A stretch of 64,000 nucleotides of DNA, taken from positions 1,550,001 through 1,614,000 of the forward strand of contig NZ_CP083740.1 in NCBI RefSeq assembly GCF_020150455.1. Reading direction: 5' to 3'. Below the pieces are notes generated by a model that was not told the DNA's origin, searched no databases, and saw only the letters and a program-made list of their open reading frames with translations. Shown piece by piece: positions 1 to 6,168 of the stretch. Position numbers and translations under genes: made by a program. This DNA is from Bremerella sp. TYQ1. GTDB lineage: Bacteria > Planctomycetota > Planctomycetia > Pirellulales > Pirellulaceae. Position 1 is the stretch's first letter; every line of letters begins with the position of its first letter.

Positions 1-1
1 G

Positions 2-319
2 AAGAAGACTGAATCCGCCAGCAAGTATCAGCGGTGTCCATCGTGTGGGGCGAAGGTGTTGGCGCCGTGCATGTATTGCGCGATGACGCGAGGTGAACGG
101 ATTGAAGAGTTTCCCAAGGTGGTAATTGCTGGTGATGGGCGTGGGTATGGGCGATCGATGGAGGGCTATCTGGAAGAAACTTCCAGATGGAAAAGCCAAA
201 ACGTCTCGTCGAACGCAACGGCACCGTCTACGAGCAAGATGCAACATACAGACAGGCAAGATGGCCATCTGTTCATTTGGACAGATACGCAGAATCGTAC
301 TGTAAATGTTTACAGATAG
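2..319 (+). CDS. 5'-truncated zinc-ribbon-containing hypothetical protein
   Basis: The reading frame is open from the first bases of the window to a TAG at 317-319, so the real start probably lies upstream. The visible part has a CxxC-x8-CxxC cluster (CPSCG then CMYC), which suggests a small zinc ribbon, followed by a polar tail. A stretch reading EEFPKVV...MEGYLEE resembles EEEFPRVQL...LEGYLD in the gene at 723-1451, and GHLFIWTD resembles GYLHVWIC there, so the two are probably distant relatives. It lies in the integrated element and its function is unknown. An internal ATG at 74 could be used instead, but that would drop the first CxxC. Confidence 0.45.
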   Translation, partial: KKTESASKYQRCPSCGAKVLAPCMYCAMTRGERIEEFPKVVIAGDGRGYGRSMEGYLEETSRWKSQNVSSNATAPSTSKMQHTDRQDGHLFIWTDTQNRTVNVYR

Positions 320-370
320 ACCTATCTGCGGAAAATCCGCAGATAGCATCTGTGTGATTCACACAGATAG
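301..370. repeat. Cluster of three consecutive short inverted repeats
   Basis: Three perfect hairpins lie end to end: 301-306/309-314 (6 bp), 322-332/336-346 (11 bp, loop AAA) and 348-356/360-368 (9 bp, loop ATT). The word CAGATAG or its complement CTATCTG recurs at 313-319, 322-328, 340-346 and 364-370, so the repeats can also pair with each other. There is no T-tract, so a simple terminator is unlikely. The cluster overlaps the stop codon of the preceding gene. It could be a multi-site operator or a recombination-accessory region; that is inference. Confidence 0.55.
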
Positions 371-513
371 AAACACCCTAAACCTATTGACGCGAACGAC
401 CTGGAAAGCGATTATGAATGTTCCTGATTTGGCCCGATTGAGCGTAAGAACTCACCGGAACCAACCATTATCTCACATTTCGGGAAAAACTATGTTTGTA
501 GGAAACTACAAAG

Positions 514-697
514 GGCAACAGCCCGAGCCTTCGTGCGTCCGTTCATTATCTGTGATCCATCATTGGGTGGGGAGAGAAGGCGACGCGCCCTTGAGTGAGA
601 TCAAGGGTTCTTACCCGGGGGTTCGGGCTGTTGCCGTATCAGCACCAAAAAAGTCTAGGGCAACTCTGGCAATAAGCTAGTGTTGCCTTTTCTTTTT
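514..697 (+). ncRNA. Candidate structured leader RNA with attenuator-like terminator
   Basis: A 13-bp perfect inverted repeat (514-526 with 623-635, extendable to 15 bp with one G-U) encloses about 96 nt. Inside are a 7-bp hairpin (588-594/601-607) and two crossing helices: 527-532/576-581 (GCCTTC/GAAGGC) and 533-539/582-588 (GTGCGTC/GACGCGC). Downstream, 657-664 pairs with 682-689, followed by TTTTCTTTTT, which is terminator-like. TGTTGCC at 629-635 could instead pair with 659-664, so outer helix, antiterminator and terminator are mutually exclusive, as in riboswitches or attenuators. I could not assign it to a known class. It lies just before the gene at 723. The ORF that spans it (306-680) has no recognisable protein features. 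Confidence 0.45.
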
Positions 698-722
698 CGA
701 AGTGCTGAATGGAGCAATCAAG

Positions 723-1451
723 ATGATTCGAGCTACGAAGGATTCCACGAAGCTACACAAGCTTGCCACAACCTCTGACAAGTGGGAGGAAGAGTTTCCC
801 AGGGTTCAGCTGGTGCCAGGGCTGGAAGGCTATCTAGATGCCCGCAGCTGGCTATCTGGAAGCGACATCGATGACGAGGACGACGAGATCATTCCCAACA
901 CCCAGGGACATGTTCATTCGTTCCACTATGAGTTCAAGAACGATGAGCACGGCTATCTTCACGTCTGGATATGTGACCTAGATGGCCCACCACTTACTGA
1001 GGCCGTTTCCGCGTTCCAGAGGATCGTTTCAGAACTGAACGAAATGATCGAGCAGCTAATCAACTTGCCTGCCGAAAATTACCCCTATCCGCCCAAGGGA
1101 TGGGACAATGATGCGATTGCCAAGAACATGGAAGCTTGGCACGAAGCAACCTCTGGCACCTGTCGAAACTTTCGCTATATCTGCGAGGGAATCAGCACGT
1201 CGGAGCGACCAAAGGATTACGCTGTCGACAAGGCTGGTAGTCCAATCGATGACACGCGTGGTCATGTCCACGAAGTAACCATGACGATTCCCGAGGTCGA
1301 CATGCACTACTATCGTGCGTCTTTCGACGATCGGAATGGATCAATGGAGGACCAGACCGCCAATCACCTTCGCGGCATGATTCAAGCTCTTGAATCGAAG
1401 CTGGCTGAAGTCGAAGCGGCAAAGCTACAACCAACCTCGTCCCGCACGTGA
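723..1451 (+). CDS. Hypothetical element-encoded protein with internal duplication
   Basis: The predicted product is 242 aa and I recognise no family. The start is chosen at ATG 723 because GGAG at 711-714 sits 8 nt upstream; a GTG at 702 lacks such a site. The protein is acidic in its N-terminal third and ends in a probable short coiled coil (about residues 213-234). A motif reading [NQ/DD]TRGHVH recurs near residues 58-68 and 176-185, each followed by a beta-strand-like stretch, which suggests two copies of one small domain. The first copy region resembles the truncated protein at the window start. A terminator follows at 1521. Probably cargo of the integrated element; function unknown. Confidence 0.6.
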   Translation: MIRATKDSTKLHKLATTSDKWEEEFPRVQLVPGLEGYLDARSWLSGSDIDDEDDEIIPNTQGHVHSFHYEFKNDEHGYLHVWICDLDGPPLTEAVSAFQRIVSELNEMIEQLINLPAENYPYPPKGWDNDAIAKNMEAWHEATSGTCRNFRYICEGISTSERPKDYAVDKAGSPIDDTRGHVHEVTMTIPEVDMHYYRASFDDRNGSMEDQTANHLRGMIQALESKLAEVEAAKLQPTSSRT

Positions 1452-1520
1452 GGGCCGAGTTTAGATAGCCACGATGGCAGCATGATGCTGGGGCATGAGG
1501 CCCTGTTTTTTGAACTCAAC

Positions 1521-1551
1521 AAGCTCCCAAGCGATACTGGGAGCTTTTTAG
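1521..1551 (+). terminator. Rho-independent terminator after the 723-1451 gene
   Basis: AAGCTCCCA (1521-1529) pairs perfectly with TGGGAGCTT (1538-1546) around an 8-nt loop and is followed by TTTTA. It separates the upstream cargo gene from the small regulator genes downstream. Confidence 0.8.
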
Positions 1552-1573
1552 AATCAATCGGGGGAACCCAGCC

Positions 1574-1798
1574 ATGCCAACTCAAATCAAAGTCGAAGGC
1601 GTCATTGAGTGCGGGAAGTGTTACCGTCTTACAGAGTTCATGCGCATCGCAAACATGGGGCAAAAGGCCCTAAGAGAAGCAAAAGAGAAGGGGCTCACGG
1701 TCATTTATGTTGGCCGTGTTGGCTGGGTCACTGGCGATTCATTTCATGCGTTTCTAGGACGACTCGGAGACGAGCAATCCAAGAGCAAAAACAACTGA
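1574..1798 (+). CDS. Small excisionase-like HTH protein
   Basis: The 74-aa product starts at ATG 1574 after a GGGGGA Shine-Dalgarno-like stretch. Residues about 18-60 (YRLTEFMRIANMG, then KALREAKEKGL, then VGRVGWVTGDSFHAFL) fit the short winged-HTH pattern of excisionase/MerR-like proteins: an LTEF-type first helix, a recognition helix, then a beta wing. Position between cargo and integrase fits a recombination directionality factor or a local repressor. Which of the two neighbouring HTH proteins, if either, acts as excisionase cannot be decided from sequence. Confidence 0.6.
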   Translation: MPTQIKVEGVIECGKCYRLTEFMRIANMGQKALREAKEKGLTVIYVGRVGWVTGDSFHAFLGRLGDEQSKSKNN

Positions 1799-1827
1799 AT
1801 GCTAAAACTCGTGAGAAGGGCTACAAA

Positions 1828-2070
1828 GTGGAAGACGAATCAAAACGTATCGCGCCAATTGAACGCCTGCTACTTCGCAAAGAAGAACTGGCAAAATCAC
1901 TTGGGATTTCCGCACGCACTATTCAAGAGTGGGAGCGTGATTTCGGGTTACCAACTGTTCGGATTGGATCAAGTGTTCGATACAGCCCCAAGCAAGTTCA
2001 GAAATGGATTGATCGACTGCACGAACAGGAACGCGACGCCATTGATTCAACCGCTGAAATAAAGGAGTGA
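1828..2070 (+). CDS. Helix-turn-helix DNA-binding protein, excisionase (HTH_17) type
   Basis: The likely start is GTG 1828, 7 nt after GAGAAGGG, giving 80 aa. The frame stays open upstream, but that stretch overlaps the previous gene out of frame. Residues about 13-60 read LLLRKEELAKSLGISARTIQEW, then VRIGSSVRYSPKQVQKWI. This is a textbook MerR/excisionase HTH with a helix, turn, recognition helix and an 'RIG..VRY' wing. The protein ends in a charged helix. Together with the integrase gene 330 bp downstream it suggests a recombination control module: excisionase or repressor of the element. Confidence 0.7.
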   Translation: MEDESKRIAPIERLLLRKEELAKSLGISARTIQEWERDFGLPTVRIGSSVRYSPKQVQKWIDRLHEQERDAIDSTAEIKE

Positions 2071-2401
2071 ATCACTAACCACAACAGCCCTCGCATAACG
2101 CTTGGGCTTTTCACGCGAGCATGGCAGGCAATTAGGAGTTCCACCAAATCACCAAAGAGACCACCAGCAATGCCAGCATGGCTACTAGCTGTATAGTTTC
2201 TTGGATTCTGCGAGGCAGTATGCTCCATAGCATTACGGTTTCCCTCGCAAGCAATCGTGTCATGATAGTAAGTGTTTTACCAATTTCGTCTCTAATCATC
2301 CTTGATGACTCCGGTTGCAGGGGAATGATTTCTAACCTATTCGAAGTTTCGACCAAGCTGATTTATTAAAGCCACATAAAATCAGGAAAGGGACCGCGAA
2401 C
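2071..2401. other. Intergenic region before the integrase gene
   Basis: There is no clear plus-strand gene here. A weak hairpin (2086-2090 with 2104-2108) followed by TTTT may end the HTH-gene transcript. The rest probably holds the integrase promoter and recombinase arm sites, but I see no convincing repeats. A possible minus-strand small gene is listed separately. Confidence 0.5.
2132..2299 (-). CDS. Possible small C-terminally anchored membrane protein
   Basis: Reading on the minus strand from ATG 2299 gives about 55 aa: a charged amphipathic N-terminal half, then a hydrophobic C-terminal segment (IQLVAMLALLVVSLVIWW). GGAG lies about 9 nt before this ATG. A longer frame begins with TTG at 2356 but has no ribosome binding site. 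Evidence is limited to the membrane-segment composition and the weak start site, so it may be spurious. Confidence 0.3.
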   Translation of the reverse strand: MIRDEIGKTLTIMTRLLARETVMLWSILPRRIQETIQLVAMLALLVVSLVIWWNS

Positions 2402-3620
2402 GTGGAAGACATCAAGGTACTGATCACTAAGCGTGAAGGCCGACCATTCTGGATGGCCTACTACGTGGATCCCATCACAGGAAAACAGAAGTTCCGATCG
2501 ACTAAGACCACCAGCAAAAGAGATGCTGACAAGTTCGCCGGCAAGTGGGAGGATGAGCTTCGCAGTGGTCGCTATAAGGCTCCTTCGAAGATCACGTGGG
2601 AAGAATTCACCGACCGCTTTTTGCTCGAGCACTGCGCCGGCTTGGCACCAGCCACGTCCACAAAGTACCAAGGCGCATTCAATCGCTTTCAAACCATCAC
2701 AGGCATTGTCAGTCTACGCGATGCTACGACTGAGTTGATAAGCGAATTCCAGACGAAAGTGCGTGAGAGCGGCACCAGCGAGGCGACACTGGCTTGCTAC
2801 CTTCGACATTTAAAGTCGGCTCTGCGATGGGGCGTCGGCATGGGCATGATTCACCAGCAGCCGAAAATCAAAATGCCCAAGCGAGTGAAGGGCGCCAGCA
2901 TCATGAAGGGCCGACCGATCAGCGGCGAAGAGTTCGACCGGATGGTTGCCAAGGTGCCGAAGGTTTGCGGGGTAGATGTTGCGACCGATTGGGAAAATCT
3001 ACTTCGCGGTCTATGGCTATCTGGTCTGCGAATCAGTGAAGCCCTCAATCTTTACTGGGAAGGCGATAAAGGGATTGTCGTTCTCCTAGACCTAAAACGC
3101 CCCATGCTGATGATCCCCGCCGAAGCAGAGAAGGGCTACAAGGACCGCCTATTGCCCATCACGCCCGATTTCGTGGAGTTTCTACAGAAGACGCCAGAAA
3201 GCCAACGGCGTGGTCGCGTGTTTCCGCTTCGTCGACGTGACAACGTTCCTATGACATGCGTCTTTGGAATCGGAAAACGGATCAGCGAGATTGGCGAGGC
3301 GGCAGGGGTGAAGGTGAAGGACACCGGAAAGGTCCGCACGCTGGAAGATGGAACCGAAGAACCTATCGTAAAGTACGCCAGCGCTCATGACCTACGTCGA
3401 TCATTTGGACATCGATGGTCCCGTAAAGTCATGCCAGCCGTGCTCCAAGCCCTGATGCGTCACGAGAGCATTAACACCACGATGATGTTCTATGTTGGGC
3501 AGGAAGCCGAGAGTGTAGCCGACGCTGTATGGGAAGCGGCAAGAATGAACGATTCTATGAACGCTAGCCCAGATGGAACGAATTCCGGCGACAGCGAGAC
3601 ACCGGAAAACGTTTCCAAAT

Positions 3621-3622
<2 letters not shown>
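2402..3622 (+). CDS. Tyrosine recombinase / phage-type integrase
   Basis: The 406-aa protein starts at GTG 2402 after AGGAAAGGGA. It has an N-terminal SAM-like arm (about residues 60-160) and a C-terminal catalytic domain. The active-site set is visible: Arg about 210 in SGLRISEAL, a lysine in EKGYKDRLLPI, His329 and Arg332 in AHDLRRSFGH, His354 in LMRHES, and Tyr364 in MMFYV. It probably drives site-specific integration and excision of the element to its left. The gene ends only 11 bp from the 3' end of a tRNA gene on the opposite strand, the classic position for an integrase whose attachment site is that tRNA. Confidence 0.93.
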
Positions 3623-3707
<85 letters not shown>

Positions 3708-3850
3708 TTACGTGCTTTGACACGCGAGTTTTTAGTGTATCTTCACCTGCCGCTTCCTTCTAGTCCGGGGGATGGGTACCTTTCACACTTCTGGCTTACG
3801 GTTTAACCTCTTAGAGCTAGACAGGTTTGCTTTCGGAAAGGTGATGGGAA

Positions 3851-4777
3851 ATGGCCAATTTTTCGGATCGGCTTCGTGACGGGATTGTTCGGACTGCTGC
3901 TCCAGTTGTTGTAGGTTTGGATCCGCGATTCGAATCGCTTCCCCAGGCATTACTGGGCGATCATCGTGGAACACATGATCCTAAGGTCAAAGCTGGCCTG
4001 TACTTGGTCTTCTGTCGTGAAATCATCGATGCCGTTTGCGAACATGTGCCGGCAGTGAAGCCTCAGTCCGCGTTTTTCGAGGAACTTGGGCCTGCTGGCA
4101 TGATTGTATTGGCCGAGGTCATTCAATATGCCCGCGAAAAAGGCCTCTTAGTTATTCTCGACGCGAAGCGAAACGATATTGGATCGACCGCAACCGCTTA
4201 CGCGAAAGGGATGCTGGGGGCTAACAGTCCTTGGCAAGCCGATTGCTTGACGATCAGTCCTTACTTGGGAGACGACAGCCTGACTCCCTTTGTTGATACT
4301 GCTACGCAAAACGATGCCGGTCTGTTTTGCCTGGTGAAAACCTCCAATCCTGGCGGCAAGATGCTGCAAGACTTAGTCGTCGACGATCAACCAATTTATC
4401 GTCACGTCGGCGCCTACGTAGAAGGATTGGCGAAGCAAACGATCGGCGAATGTGGGCTCGGAGCAGTCGGCGCGGTCGTAGGTGCGACCTATCCAGAACA
4501 GTTGGCCGAACTTCGCCAAGCGATGCCGAGCACCTGGTTCCTCGTTCCTGGCTATGGCAGCCAAGGGGGTGGGGCGAAGGATGTCGCAGGAGGGTTTAAC
4601 GACGCCGGCCTAGGTTCGATCGTAAATAATTCTCGCGGTATCATCTTCGCTTATTCGCGTGAGCCGTTTGCATCGAAGTACGAACCATCGCAGTGGCAAC
4701 GCGCCGTCGAAGATGCGACGCTCGAGATGATTGCTGATCTGCAAGCCGAGACCACTGCTGGAAAGCTGAAAGCGTAA
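3851..4777 (+). CDS. pyrF: Orotidine 5'-phosphate decarboxylase
   Basis: PyrF catalyses the last step of UMP synthesis, decarboxylating OMP. The 308-aa product fits the longer bacterial (type 2) family. The catalytic D-x-K-x-x-D motif is visible in DAKRNDIGSTA (near residue 104), an early VVGLDPR forms the first strand, and a C-terminal phosphate-binding segment (LVPGYGSQGGG) is present. The start at ATG 3851 follows GGAAAGG. It is a single core gene immediately beyond the tRNA, so it marks where host chromosome resumes after the element. Confidence 0.93.
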   Translation: MANFSDRLRDGIVRTAAPVVVGLDPRFESLPQALLGDHRGTHDPKVKAGLYLVFCREIIDAVCEHVPAVKPQSAFFEELGPAGMIVLAEVIQYAREKGLLVILDAKRNDIGSTATAYAKGMLGANSPWQADCLTISPYLGDDSLTPFVDTATQNDAGLFCLVKTSNPGGKMLQDLVVDDQPIYRHVGAYVEGLAKQTIGECGLGAVGAVVGATYPEQLAELRQAMPSTWFLVPGYGSQGGGAKDVAGGFNDAGLGSIVNNSRGIIFAYSREPFASKYEPSQWQRAVEDATLEMIADLQAETTAGKLKA

Positions 4778-4874
4778 TTCCTTATGTTCCGGCATGCGTC
4801 TAATAGCGGCATGCGAATTGCTGTACTCTGAATGACTCCCCAGGCAATCGCCTCGTCAAAAGAGACAAAACAGC

Positions 4875-5678
4875 ATGGAAACCGCCAAAACGCAGATCGA
4901 CGCTGAAATGCGCGACCGGCTTCAATCGCCGGACCAAATCGAAAGCTCACCTCGCTTGAAGGCCTGGGGCTTTCGGGCCGCGTGGGTCCTTGGAATCGCG
5001 TCACTTTTGCTGATCGCGTATTGGCAGCTAGGTGAATATGTCTCGTTGGAATATCTCGCCAGTCAGGAAGCCAATCTGCGCTCGTTTCAGTCAGATCATC
5101 CCTACGTGGTCTACAGTATTGTTTTCATCATTTACACCCTGGCATTCGCGATCGGGATTCCACTCGGTGCCGCAATGACAATCATTGTCGGCTGGTGTTT
5201 TGATTTCGTGCCGGCTTTGGTACTAGCCAGCTTTGGCTCAACAGCCGGTGGGGCTTTGGCATTCCTAAACAGCCGCTACTTCCTGCGATCCCGGATGAAG
5301 TCGTGGCTTAGTGGCACGCTTAAAAAGTTTGATGCGGAACTTCGGCAGAACGCCGCGTTTTACCTTTTCATCTCCCGGTTGATCCCGCAGATTCCCTTTA
5401 TCCTGGTCAACTTGGTGATGGGATTATCACCGATCAGCCTGAAAACGTTTTGGTGGGTCAGCCAACTCAGCATGCTGCCGGCACTGATTATCTTTGTTTG
5501 GATTGGCCAATCGCTGCCTAATTTGCAGAAGGTCGTCGACGAGGGGATCTCGTCCGTTCTTTCCTGGCAGTTGATGGTTGGGATAGCCGCGATGGGTGTG
5601 ATTCCACTGCTGATTCGCCTGGGACTCAATTATTACCAATCGCTTGGAAAATCTGCCGATGCTGAAACGGCTTGCTAA
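4875..5678 (+). CDS. TVP38/TMEM64 (VTT/DedA-like) integral membrane protein
   Basis: The 267-aa protein has a hydrophilic N-terminus, a first membrane helix (about 34-52), then the VTT-domain core: hydrophobic segments around 75-125 with the FGSTAGGALAFLNSRYFLR motif, a re-entrant-type loop, and RLIPQIPFILVNLVMG near 175. Two more helices close the protein. The family is thought to act in lipid scrambling or membrane homeostasis, but no substrate can be inferred. The start at ATG 4875 has only a weak upstream purine stretch. Confidence 0.82.
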   Translation: METAKTQIDAEMRDRLQSPDQIESSPRLKAWGFRAAWVLGIASLLLIAYWQLGEYVSLEYLASQEANLRSFQSDHPYVVYSIVFIIYTLAFAIGIPLGAAMTIIVGWCFDFVPALVLASFGSTAGGALAFLNSRYFLRSRMKSWLSGTLKKFDAELRQNAAFYLFISRLIPQIPFILVNLVMGLSPISLKTFWWVSQLSMLPALIIFVWIGQSLPNLQKVVDEGISSVLSWQLMVGIAAMGVIPLLIRLGLNYYQSLGKSADAETAC

Positions 5679-5721
5679 CGCCGTTTCATTCGGGAAATAC
5701 CGCAGGAAGAGCAGGGCCCCT

Positions 5722-5750
5722 TTGACAAATTTGTATTCGGGGTGTAGGCT
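5722..5750 (+). promoter_or_regulatory. Sigma-70-type promoter for the tandem SRP-like RNAs
   Basis: TTGACA (5722-5727) matches the -35 consensus exactly, with a 17-bp spacer to TAGGCT (5745-5750). A start near 5757 would lie about 9 nt before the first RNA stem begins at 5766. Confidence 0.6.
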
Positions 5751-5765
5751 TACGCGTTTTCCCAA

Positions 5766-5872
5766 ACTGCCTTAGAGCGACCCTCGCAAGGGGAAATTCA
5801 GCAACCTGGTCAGGCCTTAATTGGAGCAGCCATACCTGGAGGACTTTTGTGCGAGGGTCACTCCAAGGCAGT
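5766..5872 (+). ncRNA. ffs: Signal recognition particle RNA, copy 1
   Basis: The SRP RNA core is present: GGTCAGG ... GGAGCAGCC, with the UCAG and AGCA strands of the symmetric loop that binds Ffh. The ends form a long helix: 5' ACTGCCTT.GAG.GACCCTCGCA pairs with the complementary 3' arm at 5850-5872. The apical segment between UCAG and AGCA is 11 nt, the same as in E. coli 4.5S RNA, but reads GCCTTAATTGG, so the usual GGAA tetraloop is absent. An SRP RNA gene directly upstream of dnaX-ybaB-recR is the arrangement known from Bacillus subtilis, which supports the call. Confidence 0.82.
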
Positions 5873-5890
5873 CGGGAAAAGCGATGAGGA

Positions 5891-6000
5891 AACTGCTTTC
5901 GAGCAACCCTCGCGAGGCGAAGTTTGGTTACCTGGTCAAGGCCTTAATTGGAGCAGCCAAAACTTTGCAACGCTTGTGCGTGGGTTGCTTGAAGGCAGTT
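5891..6000 (+). ncRNA. SRP-like RNA, copy 2 (tandem paralog)
   Basis: This is a second copy of the same fold 18 nt after the first. AACTGC.TTC.AGCAACCC..CGC (5891-5913) pairs with its partner at 5978-6000; two differences between the arms are G-U wobbles and one is a U-U mismatch, so the helix is preserved although its sequence differs from copy 1. The core reads GGTCAAGGCC...GGAGCAGCC, so the UCAG side carries one extra A. This could weaken or alter Ffh binding. Both copies share the unusual TTAATT apex. It probably shares the promoter with copy 1. Confidence 0.7.
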
Positions 6001-6022
6001 GCTCGACGCGACAGGGCCGACC

Positions 6023-6048
6023 GAATCAACCACTGCCACGGTTGATTC
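6023..6048 (+). terminator. 9-bp hairpin after the SRP-like RNAs
   Basis: GAATCAACC (6023-6031) pairs with GGTTGATTC (6040-6048) around an 8-nt loop. There is no T-tract, so it may be a processing or pause site rather than a classical terminator before dnaX. Confidence 0.4.
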
Positions 6049-6168
6049 CCGCCGAAAGGTGCGTCAAACTGCATCGAATGATTCGTTTTAAGATGCCCTG
6101 GCACTTGCGAGACCGCACTTCTTTCTGTCGGATTCTCGCCTCATTTCCTTTGCCGGTTTAGAGGGATC

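Noticed and set aside
514..635. Retron-like ncRNA because of the long inverted repeat
   Set aside because: There is no reverse transcriptase gene anywhere nearby; the alternative pairings with a terminator fit attenuation better.
306..680. Plus-strand 124-codon frame in the element
   Set aside because: Covers the hairpin cluster and structured-RNA candidate, has no RBS and no protein-like features.
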